Assembly (NCBI RefSeq): GCF_963576615.1
Contig: NC_088711.1
Span: forward strand, 1,240,001 to 1,304,000
Origin: Watersipora subatra
Taxonomy: Eukaryota > Bryozoa > Gymnolaemata > Cheilostomatida > Watersiporidae
Direction of reading: 5' to 3'
Length of the DNA stretch: 64,000 nucleotides
The notes under the pieces were generated by a model, which saw only the letters and a list, made by a program, of their open reading frames with translations, made no database searches and was not told the DNA's origin. The translations under genes were made by a program, and so were the position numbers. Below, in pieces: positions 1 through 12,978 of this stretch. Position 1 is the stretch's first letter. Each line of letters starts with the position of its first letter.

Positions 1-366
1 TATTGACAGCTTCCAAATTGGGAGTTAAATAGATTGCGAGTGTAATTTTAAAAACGAATAAACATTTAATAAAGGCACAAGTACGCCAAGCCAACGATTC
101 GAAGCTTTGGTTCTGGAAATTAAAGATTTGCAATGATCAATCGATTTTACCCACTTCCTACGAGTGAAAATAATTTGTAATCATGACTCTAATTTACCAA
201 AGAAAATTCGAAAAAAATATTATAGCTAGGTAAAACGGCAGATAAGCTATGAAACGATGATTGGAGATAGCAAAGAATTATCATTTTATTAATTAGTATA
301 GGCCTATGTATTTATGACTATAAAAATATTACATTTACTTAAGTATAGAAGACTAAGTTAATTTAC

Positions 367-498
367 CTCCATTCTGTCTTCCTCTGCAGCAAAACGCTGC
401 TGACGCCTGTCAGCTTTGACCATAGAATGTCTACTCCAATCTTTTACTAAAAGTTGCTCAGATAACTCTGAGTAGCAGTCGCTCGAACTTGAAGCCAT
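367..498 (-). CDS. First coding exon of an unidentified gene (partial, runs off left edge)
   Basis: On the - strand an ATG at 498-496 in a good start context (preceded by AAA, followed by G) opens 44 codons that end exactly at a GTAAAT donor (366-361). The phase is 0. The peptide starts MASSSSDCYSELSEQ and is Ser-rich, then basic and acidic (KADRRQQRFAAEEDRME), with no signal peptide or membrane segment. The rest of the gene would lie left of the window. I do not recognise the family. Support comes from the clean start, the donor and a plausible core promoter just upstream (about 640-657). It could instead be the N-terminus of a transposon-encoded protein, because short Met-Ala-Ser/Thr starts also occur in the elements at 37 and 39 kb. 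Confidence 0.45.
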
Positions 499-627
499 TT
501 TAAAACTATGTATAACTTAGTAATTGTTGAAACGCGTTGAATCAGTAACGATGAGAATGAATTCTCTAATTATGAGAATCTTCGAGATCACAGACAACGC
601 GTTTTACGAGTGATAACATCTATAAGG

Positions 628-660
628 CCTATATAAAAATTTCGCGCGCATGATTGGCTA
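628..660 (-). promoter_or_regulatory. Putative core promoter: TATA-like, E2F-like and CCAAT motifs
   Basis: About 130-160 bp upstream of the ATG at 498 on the - strand lie a TATA-like tract (630-639), a TTTCGCGC motif (640-647, matching the E2F consensus) and an inverted CCAAT box (653-657). The compact arrangement and local CpG content stand out in AT-rich DNA. Function is inferred from motif order only. Confidence 0.35.
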
Positions 661-699
661 ACGAAGCGACCTCATATTTATTGCTCGTGGTTTCGTTTC

Positions 700-1885
700 A
701 GATACCTTGCTTGTGACGTCACGAAAGAAGCACCCGCTGGAACATGAGCTTTTTAAAAGAGGGTCTCATTCAAACGCATATATCTCTGGACAGGGTTGGT
801 CTACAAAGACAAAAATGGCATCAAATTGTAGCTGATGTTTTAGCCTTTTATGGGTCTTAATTTCATTAAATTGAATTTTTTGACGCAACCACATCTTTAA
901 ATTTGGTTACTTTTTTGAAAGAAGAAACGTAGTTTTTAGTGGATTTTTTGCCATAATGTGTAGATAGCACTGAGTTACACTACACATAATGTGTAGATAC
1001 CGTTGTGTTACACCAAAACCAGGCGTAAAAGTCAAATATTTGTTAACATTTCACAGAATTTACATGTAGAATATCCTTAGCTTTCATTCGACGTTTATAT
1101 TGCCATAATTCATCTAACAAAGATCAAATGTCATCTTCTAGCGCCTTTTTCAAAATATTGCCCGGTAGTAACCAGCAAAAGACTAATAGTTCGGTTCTTT
1201 ACTATTTGCCATCCGCATTTGCAGCTTATTGACAGCCAGCATGTTCTTTAATTAAGGAATTTTCATTGGCATAAATAGGCAGTTTGATCACTCAATCACA
1301 CTATAATTATAGATGCAATGAGATGCCAGCTCTTTGACCTGTCAGATCCTGATCAAGTATTTATGAACTAAGAATTGATAACCACACATTTATTATTTAT
1401 ATAAAGCACATTTATTTTAAGCGGTCTCATTACGACCACTAATGCATGTCCTTGAAATAAGGCAAGAATAAATAATAAATAATAATGAATAAATAATGAT
1501 GAAGCAACTAGCTTAGCTACTACCAAATATTATTTATATGTTTATGATGCTTTTTCCTTTAAAAGTGATGCCAGGTTTATACTAGTTGGTTAGGAAAGTA
1601 AAAGTTGTTTTGGAAAACAAATCTTGTTACATGTTAAAGTTGATTTGTTGCCAGTCACCCATGGCATAGTTGAAAAAATGCTTGTTTTGTTCATGGCTAG
1701 CATAGTAGTTAGGTGTAGATAGTACTTTGATAGTTGTGTACGTGCGTACTAAAGCACAAAATCTATTATATACGCAAAGTTATTTATATTTTTCCTTCTT
1801 TAGTGTTCAAATTCTATTCATTTTTGGTAATACCACCTATTATGGTATAAGCAGGAAGCTTAAACTTGTCAAGTGTTATACATTT
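700..1885. other. AT-rich intergenic DNA, no gene recognised
   Basis: I see no conserved coding exon, transposon terminus or long tandem repeat here. Short open frames at 1727-2084 are random or belong to the inverted-repeat flank of the element that follows. Confidence 0.5.
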
Positions 1886-2943
1886 TTTGGAAGCAGTTCT
1901 ACCAAGGTGTATTAATCTACTGTATATTAATCACTTTGCTGCTAATTCCTGTTTATCTTCTCATTTAAAAGTTTACTTGCAACAAAATTCATATTTCAGT
2001 TATTTGGTATCAAAAGGTTCACCATGTCTTACTCTGCTGTATTGTAAGTGCACAATATGTAGAAATGTGATTACAAGCTCTTAAAAGCTAAAAACGAACA
2101 GGTAATCGCAGCCATCATAAAAATGCCGTAGGTTGGAATCCCTCTCCAATACGGCTTAAATGGAACGTAGTTAAACATGATGTGCTTGTGTTTACACTTT
2201 CTTGCAACCTTATTCGTCGAAATATTTTCACAAATGTACTTCATGCATTCAATAAAACCATGTCTATTGTCCTTACGCGTCTATTTCATCATCATGAATT
2301 GTAATGCTGTCACTTTGAGCACTGTTATCTCAAAACTTAGTCTAAAAGTTTGTTTAATTTTTAACATTAGTTCGAAGGAGTGCATATCATCCTCTGATAA
2401 ACATGACGAGCCTGTTGGCCAACTGTGATAGTCGAAAAATGCTTCAGAAGTTGTTCGCGCCATTTGGTCGGAAATGTGGGTCACATGATCGGATTACGAC
2501 TAGATGATTAGACCAAACTAAAACAGAACTGTCAAGTAACGAGCATCTATATTTGATAAAGGTTTGCCGGTAGAACCCGAAGTGTTTGTCATAAACTAGT
2601 GCTACAAGATGTTTTATATTGATTCACGTGATAACATCACGTGTCAAAACAATAACCGCGCTGGGTTGAGTACGTCATTGAAATAAAGGGATTCCAACCT
2701 GCGTTTTCATGATGGCTGCGATTAACTGTTCCTTTTTGAGCTTTTAAGAGCTTTTAATCACATTTCCACATATTTTGCACCTACAACACAGCAGAGTGAG
2801 ACATGGTGAACCTTTTGATACCAAATAACTGAAATATGAATTTTGTTGCAAGTAAACCTTTAAATGAGAAGATGAACAGGAATTAGCAGCCAAGTGATTA
2901 ATATACAGTATATTAATACACCTTGGTAGAACTGCCTCCAAAC
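1886..2943. repeat. Foldback repeat enclosing a TTAA-flanked MITE (copy 1)
   Basis: Two nested inverted repeats are visible. The inner element (1969-2859, 891 bp) is bordered by TTAA at 1965-1968 and 2860-2863 and has termini of the type AGGTTGACTTGCAAC (here with substitutions), with arms of roughly 180 bp. Outside the TTAA the flanks are also inverted copies of each other (about 1886-1964 and 2864-2943), so the whole block is a 1.06-kb palindrome-like structure. A second copy of the inner element, also 891 bp, lies at 24097-24987, and a solo end at 51432. TTAA target sites point to the piggyBac superfamily. No ORF looks functional. Confidence 0.75.
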
Positions 2944-4360
2944 GGGTGATTTAATGCTTTTTACTCAGACAAGAAAGCAATTTTTGCGTGTCCAAGCCAT
3001 GTTACTCATCCCTTTCAATGTCAAGATTAGCCAAAGTTTGTGAACTATCGAGTAACCCATTAGATAGGGACATAATCTCACACTTTATTGACTGTTTCTC
3101 ACAAGGCTTAGCATCCAAAAAGCTTGAGATGTTCTTTTTAATTAGGACTAATGAGCCCTGGAAATCAATCAAAATTAGGGTAGAGTACATTGATACTTTT
3201 TGGACCACATTTTGTAGCCTGTGACCCCAATACACCAAAGTCTGTTTCAAAGATGAACACTAAAAATTTTTGTTAGCACATTTGCTCAAATAACTAGTGT
3301 GTGTCTGGGTCTTTTATGCTTGGATGTTTTACTGCGCATGAAATTGAGAAAAGTGTATCCATCAAAGTAATAGGAATAGAAGATGAGATTACGTTACACA
3401 TGATGTCAAGTGATGTGAGGCCAGCACAAATATTTATGTAATAAAACAGCAACATAACAGGTTAAATAGGTTTGCATAGGTCTGCATGTTTGCTATCTAA
3501 CACGTATTACCTGAAACGTCATTATATCAATTTTATTTCAATATGAGTCCTTTTTTGTACAACAGCATAAGGTATTTATGAATGACATTATGTCAAATGT
3601 GGAAAGGATTGCAGAGCCGTTCTAGAGTTTTTGCAAGCTCTCTGCCTGAAGCTACTGTGTTCATTATCAGCCCTGTTGCTGTAGACTCTTCTGTATATCT
3701 TAGTAGAAAGTAAGTAAAGTTATAATAAAGTTCAAACAGATATCTCAAACTTTTAAAGGCTTTTGAATTTAGTCAAAGGTACCTTTCAACTTTAAGAATT
3801 GAAGCCCTAAATACAAATGTTAAAGTTTTCATCAAGAATAAAGGTACTACTAAAATATAACATGTAATATAATTTAGTGCTTATATTGGAAATGTTTATT
3901 TATCAAAAATTTACCAAAATCATAATACACTTGTCTTGAGATAGGCGTCTGTCGTTCTATTCGAAGCTTTAGGAAGGGTGAGCAATTTAACACTGAAGGT
4001 TACATCAAGTGTCAGTACTTGTTTTTAGCGGCAGCATGTGGTGAATTTGCTGACTAAGCTTACAATTTTTCAAATCATATATTAACTCATGAAAGTTCAG
4101 TTCTGAAAGTTTATCATTACCCTTATTGTTACACTTTTTATGGGGTACTTATTGAGAGTTGCAGTGAACTTATGGATTTTAGTAAACTTGTATTTTTCAA
4201 CTTATACATTGATTAATCTATTTGTGCTTTGAGTAAAATATGTTATGAAAGTTATGCTGAATTAAGTTGAATATTTCTTTCTACCATTTTTTTAAGAATA
4301 GCAATAAATGTTTGAGAAAAATTGGTTTATAGATATAAATTATGGTCACCAAGTTTTTAA
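2944..4360. other. Intergenic DNA, no gene recognised
   Basis: AT-rich sequence. The open frames at 2988-3250 on both strands overlap each other and resemble no family I know. No element ends are visible. Confidence 0.5.
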
Positions 4361-4392
4361 GCTTCTCAACGAGAAGTTAGAAATATCAACAA

Positions 4393-7300
4393 ACTAGCCC
4401 ACCAACTCAAACTAGCCCACCAACTCAAACTAGCCCACCAACTCAAACTAGCTCACCTACTCAAACTAGCCCACCAACTCAAACTAGCCCACCAACTCAA
4501 ACTAACCCACCAACTCAAACTAGCTCACCAACTCAAACTAGCCCACCAACTCAAACTAGCACACCAACTCAAACTAGCCCACCAACTCAAACTAGCTCAC
4601 CAACTCAAACTAGCCCACCAACTCAAACTAGCACACCAACTCAAACTAGCCCACCAACTCAAACTAGCTCACCAACTCAAACTAGCCCACCAACTCAAAC
4701 TAGCCCACCAACTCAAACTAGCTCACCAACTCAAACTAGGTCACCAACTCAAACTAGGTCACCAACTCAAACTAGCTCACCAACTCAAACTAGCTCACCT
4801 ACTCAAACTAGCCCACCAACTCAAACTAGCCCACCAACTCAAACTAGCTCACCAACTCAAACTAGGTCACCAACTCAAACTAGCCCACCAACTCAAACTA
4901 GCTCATCAACTCAAACTAGCCCACCAACTCAAACTAGCTCACCTACTCAAACTAGCTCACCAACTCAAACTAGCACACCAACTCAAACTAGCCCACCAAC
5001 TCAAACTAGCTCACCTACTCAAACTAGCTCACCAACTCAAACTAGCACACCAACTCAAACTAGCCCACCAACTCAAACTAGCTCACCAACTCAAACTAGC
5101 CCACCAACTCAAACTAGCCCACCAACTCAAACTAGCTCACCAACTCAAACTAGCTCACCAACTCAAACTAGCCCACCAACTCAAACTAGCTCACCTACTC
5201 AAACTAGCTCACCAACTCAAACTAGCTCATCAACTCAAACTAGCCCACCAACTCAAACTAGCCCACCAACTCAAACTAGGTCACCAACTCAAACTAGCCC
5301 ACCAACTCAAACTAGGTCACCAACTCAAACTAGCCCACCAACTCAAACTAGCCCACCAACTCAAACTAGCCCACCAACTCAAACTAGCTCACCTACTCAA
5401 ACTAGCTCACCAACTCAAACTAGCTCATCAACTCAAACTAGCCCACCAACTCAAACTAGCCCACCAACTCAAACTAGCCCACCAACTCAAACTAGCTCAT
5501 CAACTCAAACTAGCCCACCAACTCAAACTAGCCCACCAACTCAAACTAGCTCACCAACTCAAACTAGGTCACCAACTCAAACTAGCCCACCAACTCAAAC
5601 TAGCTCACCAACTCAAACTAGCCCACCAACTCAAACTAGCTCATCAACTCAAACTAGGTCACCAACTCAAACTAGCCCACCAACTCAAACTAGCTCACCT
5701 ACTCAAACTAGCTCACCAACTCAAACTAGCCCACCAACTCAAACTAGCCCACCAACTCAAACTAGGTCACCAACTCAAACTAGGTCACCAACTCAAACTA
5801 GCCCACCAACTCAAACTAGCTCACCTACTCAAACTAGCCCACCAACTCAAACTAGCTCACCAACTCAAACTAGCTCACCAACTCAAACTAGGTCACCAAC
5901 TCAAACTAGGTCACCAACTCAAACTAGCCCACCAACTCAAACTAGCTCACCTACTCAAACTAGCCCACCAACTCAAACTAGCCCACCAACTCAAACTAGC
6001 CCACCAACTCAAACTAGCCCACCAACTCAAACTAGCTCACCAACTCAAACTAGCTCACCTACTCAAACTAGCCCACCAACTCAAACTAGCTCACCAACTC
6101 AAACTAGCTCACCAACTCAAACTAGGTCACCAACTCAAACTAGGTCACCAACTCAAACTAGCCCACCAACTCAAACTAGCTCACCTACTCAAACTAGCCC
6201 ACCAACTCAAACTAGCCCACCAACTCAAACTAGCCCACCAACTCAAACTAGCTCACCAACTCAAACTAGCTCACCTACTCAAACTAGCTCACCAACTCAA
6301 ACTAGGTCACCAACTCAAACTAGCCCACCAACTCAAACTAGCCCACCAACTCAAACTAGCTCACCAACTCAAACTAGCTCACCAACTCAAACTAGCTCAC
6401 CAACTCAAACTAGGTCACCAACTCAAACTAGCTCACCAACTTAAACTAGGTCACCAACTCAAACTAGGTCACCAACTCAAACTAGCCCACCAACTCAAAC
6501 TAGCTCACCTACTCAAACTAGCCCACCAACTCAAACTAGCCCACCAACTCAAACTAGCCCACCAACTCAAACTAGGTCACCAACTCAAACTAGCCCACCA
6601 ACTCAAACTAGCCCACCAACTCAAACTAGCTCACCAACTCAAACTAGCTCACCAACTCAAACTAGCCCATCAACTCAAACTAGCTCACCAACTCAAACTA
6701 GCTCACCTACTCAAACTAGCTCACCAACTCAAACTAGCTCACCTACTCAAACTAGCTCACCAACTCAAACTAGCCCACCAACTCAAACTAGCTCACCAAC
6801 TCAAACTAGCCCACCAACTCAAACTAGCTCACCAACTCAAACTAGCTCACCAACTCAAACTAGCCCACCAACTCAAACTAGCTCACCTACTCAAACTAGC
6901 TCACCAACTCAAACTAGCTCATCAACTCAAACTAGCCCACCAACTCAAACTAGCCCACCAACTCAAACTAGCCCACCAACTCAAACTAGCCCACCAACTC
7001 AAACTAGCTCACCAACTCAAACTAGGTCACCAACTCAAACTAGCCCACCAACTCAAACTAGGTCACCAACTCAAACTAGCCCACCAACTCAAACTAGCCC
7101 ACCAACTCAAACTAGCTCACCTACTCAAACTAGCTCACCAACTCAAACTAGCTCATCAACTCAAACTAGCCCACCAACTCAAACTAGCCCACCAACTCAA
7201 ACTAGCCCACCAACTCAAACTAGCTCATCAACTCAAACTAGCCCACCAACTCAAACTAGCCCACCAACTCAAACTAGCTCACCAACTCAAACTAGGTCAC

Positions 7301-10300
7301 CAACTCAAACTAGCCCACCAACTCAAACTAGCTCACCAACTCAAACTAGCCCACCAACTCAAACTAGCTCATCAACTCAAACTAGGTCACCAACTCAAAC
7401 TAGCCCACCAACTCAAACTAGCTCACCTACTCAAACTAGCTCACCAACTCAAACTAGCTCATCAACTCAAACTAGCCCACCAACTCAAACTAGCTCACCA
7501 ACTCAAACTAGGTCACCAACTCAAACTAGCCCACCAACTCAAACTAGCTCACCAACTCAAACTAGGTCACCAACTCAAACTAGCCCACCAACTCAAACTA
7601 GGTCACCAACTCAAACTAGCCCACCAACTCAAACTAGCTCACCAACTCAAACTAGGTCACCAACTCAAACTAGCCCACCAACTCAAACTAGCTCACCTAC
7701 TCAAACTAGCTCACCAACTCAAACTAGCTCATCAACTCAAACTAGCCCACCAACTCAAACTAGCTCACCAACTCAAACTAGGTCACCAACTCAAACTAGC
7801 CCACCAACTCAAACTAGCTCACCAACTCAAACTAGGTCACCAACTCAAACTAGCCCACCAACTCAAACTAGGTCACCAACTCAAACTAGCCCACCAACTC
7901 AAACTAGCTCACCAACTCAAACTAGGTCACCAACTCAAACTAGCCCACCAACTCAAACTAGCTCACCTACTCAAACTAGCTCACCAACTCAAACTAGCTC
8001 ATCAACTCAAACTAGCCCACCAACTCAAACTAGCCCACCAACTCAAACTAGCCCACCAACTCAAACTAGCTCACCAACTCAAACTAGCTCACCAACTCAA
8101 ACTAGCCCACCAACTCAAACTAGCCCACCAACTCAAACTAGCTCACCAACTCAAACTAGGTCACCAACTCAAACTAGCCCACCAACTCAAACTAGGTCAC
8201 CAACTCAAACTAGCCCACCAACTCAAACTAGCTCACCAACTCAAACTAGGTCACCAACTCAAACTAGCCCACCAACTCAAACTAGCTCACCTACTCAAAC
8301 TAGCTCACCAACTCAAACTAGCTCATCAACTCAAACTAGCCCACCAACTCAAACTAGCCCACCAACTCAAACTAGCCCACCAACTCAAACTAGCTCACCA
8401 ACTCAAACTAGCTCACCAACTCAAACTAGGTCACCAACTCAAACTAGCCCACCAACTCAAACTAGCTCACCTACTCAAACTAGCTCACCAACTCAAACTA
8501 GCTCATCAACTCAAACTAGCCCACCAACTCAAACTAGCCCACCAACTCAAACTAGCCCACCAACTCAAACTAGCTCACCAACTCAAACTAGCTCACCAAC
8601 TCAAACTAGCTCACCTACTCAAACTAGCTCACCTACTCAAACTAGGTCACCAACTCAAACTAGCTCACCAACTCAAACTAGCTCACCTACTCAAACTAGC
8701 TCACCTACTCAAACTAGGTCACCAACTCAAACTAGCTCACCAACTCAAACTAGCCCACCAACTCAAACTAGCTCACCAACTCAAACTAGGTCACCAACTC
8801 AAACTAGCCCACCAACTCAAACTAGCTCACCAACTCAAACTAGGTCACCAACTCAAACTAGCCCACCAACTCAAACTAGGTCACCAACTCAAACTAGCCC
8901 ACCAACTCAAACTAGCTCACCAACTCAAACTAGGTCACCAACTCAAACTAGCCCACCAACTCAAACTAGCTCACCTACTCAAACTAGCTCACCAACTCAA
9001 ACTAGCTCATCAACTCAAACTAGCCCACCAACTCAAACTAGCCCACCAACTCAAACTAGCCCACCAACTCAAACTAGCTCACCAACTCAAACTAGCTCAC
9101 CAACTCAAACTAGCTCACCTACTCAAACTAGCTCATCAACTCAAACTAGCCCACCAACTCAAACTAGCTCACCAACTCAAACTAGCTCACCTACTCAAAC
9201 TAGCTCACCTACTCAAACTAGGTCACCAACTCAAACTAGCTCACCAACTCAAACTAGCCCACCAACTCAAACTAGCTCACCAACTCAAACTAGGTCACCA
9301 ACTCAAACTAGCCCACCAACTCAAACTAGGTCACCAACTCAAACTAGCCCACCAACTCAAACTAGCTCACCAACTCAAACTAGCTCACCAACTCAAACTA
9401 GCCCACCAACTCAAACTAGCCCACCAACTCAAACTAGCCCACCAACTCAAACTAGCTCACCAACTCAAACTAGGTCACCAACTCAAACTAGCCCACCAAC
9501 TAAAACTAGCTCACCTACTCAAACTAGCTCACCAACTCAAACTAGGTCACCAACTCAAACTAGCCCACCAACTCAAACTAGCTCACCAACTCAAACTAGG
9601 TCACCAACTCAAACTAGCCCACCAACTCAAACTAGCTCACCTACTCAAACTAGCTCACCAACTCAAACTAGCTCATCAACTCAAACTAGCCCACCAACTC
9701 AAACTAGCTCACCAACTCAAACTAGGTCACCAACTCAAACTAGCCCACCAACTCAAACTAGCTCACCAACTCAAACTAGGTCACCAACTCAAACTAGCCC
9801 ACCAACTCAAACTAGGTCACCAACTCAAACTAGCCCACCAACTCAAACTAGCTCACCAACTCAAACTAGGTCACCAACTCAAACTAGCCCACCAACTCAA
9901 ACTAGCTCACCTACTCAAACTAGCCCACCAACTCAAACTAGCCCACCAACTCAAACTAGCTCACCAACTCAAACTAGGTCACCAACTCAAACTAGGTCAC
10001 CAACTCAAACTAGCCCACCAACTCAAACTAGCTCACCTACTCAAACTAGCCCACCAACTCAAACTAGCCCACCAACTCAAACTAGCTCACCAACTCAAAC
10101 TAGGTCACCAACTCAAACTAGCCCACCAACTCAAACTAGCTCATCAACTCAAACTAGCCCACCAACTCAAACTAGGTCACCAACTCAAACTAGCCCACCA
10201 ACTCAAACTAGCCCACCAACTCAAACTAGCTCACCAACTCAAACTAGCCCACCAACTCAAACTAGCTCATCAACTCAAACTAGCTCACCAACTCAAACTA

Positions 10301-10600
10301 GCCCACCAACTCAAACTAGATCACCAACTCAAACTAGCTCATCAACTCAAACTAGCCCACCAACTCAAACTAGCCCACCAACTCAAACTAGGTCACCAAC
10401 TCAAACTAGCCCACCAACTCAAACTAGATCACCAACTCAAACTAGCTCATCAACTCAAACTAGCCCACCAACTCAAACTAGCCCACCAACTCAAACTAGG
10501 TCACCAACTCAAACTAGGTCACCAACTCAAACTAGCTCACCAACTCAAACTAGTCCACCAACTCAAACTAGCCCACCAACTCAAACTAGCCCACCAACTC
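4393..10600. repeat. 18-bp satellite, about 345 tandem copies (6.2 kb)
   Basis: The unit is ACTAGCCCACCAACTCAA. Line-by-line phase is constant from start to end (the pattern recurs exactly every 180 bp), so I detect no insertion or deletion in about 345 units. Variation is limited to a few positions: AGC/AGG/AGA, CCA/TCA/ACA and CCA/CCT/TCA. Higher-order structure is present: the CCT-bearing unit recurs at 7426, 7696 and 7966, exactly 15 units apart, and the variant order around 5420-5710 is repeated around 7150-7440 (offset 1728 bp). Because the unit is six codons long, two + frames are open: TSPPTQ repeats (one TAA at 6442-6444) and LAHQLK repeats, stop-free from 4361 to 10630 but with no ATG. 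I treat it as non-coding satellite. Confidence 0.95.
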
Positions 10601-10689
10601 CAAGTAGTTTGTGCCAAATCATCTGTCTAATACGCTCATTCATTTATCATATTTATTTTTCATCTTTACAGTTACTCATTTGCTGTTGC

Positions 10690-11059
10690 ATAATATACTA
10701 TGATAATGCATATATCATGATAATGCATAATATACCATGATAATGCATAATATATGATGATAATCCATAATATATAATGCATAATATATCATGATAATGC
10801 ATAATATATAATGATAATTCATAATATACCATGATAATGCATAATATATCATGATAATGCGTAATATACCATGGTACTCCATAATATATCATGATAATAT
10901 ACCATGATAATGCATAATATACCATGATAATGCATAATATATCATGATAATGCATAATATATCATGATAATGCATAATATATCATGATAATACATAATAT
11001 ATCATGATAATGCATAATATATCATGATAATGCATAATATATCATGATAATACATAATA
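10690..11059. repeat. 20-bp AT-rich satellite, left part
   Basis: Degenerate 20-bp units (core ATATCATGATAATGCATA) are tandemly arranged. The array continues at 11799 after an inserted transposon and its flanking TA. Open frames across it are repeat artefacts. Confidence 0.9.
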
Positions 11060-11798
11060 CAGTAAAACTCAGATAACTCGCCCTCGGATAGCTCGATAAC
11101 ATGGTTAACTTGAACGGATTTGTTTGGTCCTTTCCCACGCAATGATAAATTGCTTTGGATAACTTGACTTCATTAACTCGAACAGTTTTTTGCCCAACGG
11201 CTACCGAGACGATTGTTATCGCTCTAGAATATCACTTTATTCCAAGCCATAGAAATAAACACCAACTTTTAGTAGTTCTTAGGCGTCATTATTACCACTA
11301 TTGGCAAAATATTTTCATTAACGACTTTTCTAAAGGTTTGCAAAAAATCAAATTTTACCAAGCATCCGCTTGGGGATAGCCCTCCGTAAGCAAGGAGAAG
11401 CGAGGTAACCGTCAGATAAACTTAAAGAAAAATGGGCAAAATTGGTTTTTGTTAAAACACTCAAAAAGAAAATATGTCTTTTTTTCTGAGTGTTTCAACC
11501 GCGATCAGGTTTTGCCTATTTTAATCTGAAAATGTCCTGGCAGTCACATCACCTAAAACAAATAAACAAGTCTCAAGTAATAGGAAAATATACTTTCTGA
11601 TAAAAATTGTTAAAACATTACATGAGAGGCCCCTTAACTTGCAACAAGCAAACAGTGGTTTTGATTTATATATAGTTTGTATATGTAGGCTACTGATAAA
11701 TACATGCACTTGTGACGGTGTTCTCATAACTTGAACGCTCTGATAACTCGAACACTTTCTCTCGGTCCCGTCAAGGTCGAGTTAGCCGAGTTTCACTA
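11060..11798. mobile_element. TA-flanked TIR element (Tc1/mariner-pogo-like MITE), copy A, inside satellite
   Basis: The left end CAGTAAAACTCAGATAACTC and the inverted right end are flanked by TA (11058-11059 and 11799-11800). Removing 11060-11798 plus one TA rebuilds the CATAATATATCATG register of the surrounding 20-bp satellite, so the insertion site is exact. The interior shares blocks with copies at 21871, 32991 and 34156. No transposase is encoded, so the element is non-autonomous. Confidence 0.8.
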
Positions 11799-12530
11799 TA
11801 TATCATGATAATCCATAATATATCATGATAATGCTTAATATACTATGGTAATGCATAATATATCATGGTAATCCATAATATATCATGATAATCCATAATA
11901 TATCATGGTAATGCATAATATATCATGATAATGCTTAATATACCATGGTAATGCATAACATATCATGATAATCCATAATGTATCATCATAATCCATAAGA
12001 TATCATGGTAATGCATAATATATCTTGATAATCCATACTATATCATGATAATCCATAATATATCATGGTAGTGCATAATATATCATGATAATGCTTAATA
12101 TACCATGGTAATGCATAATATATCATGATAATCCATAATATATCATGATAATCCATAATATATCATGGTAATGCATAATATATCATGATAATGCTTAATA
12201 TACCATGGTAATGCATAACATATCATGATAATCCATAATATATAATGATAATGCATAATATATCATGATAATGCATAATATATCATGATAATCGATAATA
12301 TATCATGATAATCCATAATATATCATGGTAATGCATAATATATCATGATAATGCTTAATATACCATGATAATGCATAATATATCATGATAATGCATAATA
12401 TATCATGATAATCCATAATATATCATGATAATCCATAATATATCATGATAATGCTTAATATACCATGGTAATGCATAATATATCATGATAATGCATAACA
12501 TATCATGATAATGTATAATATATGATCAAA
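11799..12530. repeat. 20-bp AT-rich satellite, right part
   Basis: Continuation of the 20-bp array beyond the inserted element. Units alternate between a GATAATGC form, a GATAATCC form and a GGTAATGC form. Confidence 0.9.
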
Positions 12531-12964
12531 TAAATTTCTTACTACAAAAACACTAAAAGAAGAGTTGCGTATGGCTACTGTTGGCTCAATCTTCTCTTTC
12601 TGTGGCCAGGATGCTTTTTGTCCATCGCTTAACCGCAGGCCATTTTTTAAAACCCCGAAATGATTGCACAAAACTAATTAGTTTTTTACTGCTGAGTACA
12701 TCTTTAATAAGTTATGGACAGTCCTAAAAGATGGGTGATGCTTAGATAACACTATGATTATGTGACACTCGCTATCAATTCTGAATAATTACTAGGTATC
12801 ATTCAATAAATATTCTCTTTTTCACAAATTTGCTGGAGGGAGATTACCAGAACCTTTCGAAAATGCTGCAACTGTTTTACCCACACAGCTTTCACTCCTG
12901 TAGTAATCAGGGGTGGAATTAACTATTGTATTTTTCCGGAATGATTTGTCGGCATCTTTTACAG
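12531..12964 (+). promoter_or_regulatory. Upstream region of SCYL2, possible 5' UTR acceptor
   Basis: About 430 bp of non-repetitive DNA precede the SCYL2 start. A pyrimidine-rich tract ending in CTTTTACAG (AG at 12963-12964) sits 14 bp before the ATG, so the first coding exon may begin at 12965 and be spliced to an upstream 5' UTR exon. No TATA box or other promoter motif stands out. Confidence 0.35.
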
Positions 12965-12978
12965 ACCTGTCTTTGACT

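Noticed and set aside
4393..10600. CRISPR array or true mucin gene
   Set aside because: There are no unique spacers, so not CRISPR. The TSPPTQ frame has a stop, no start, and no flanking signal peptide or exon, so I do not call a mucin.
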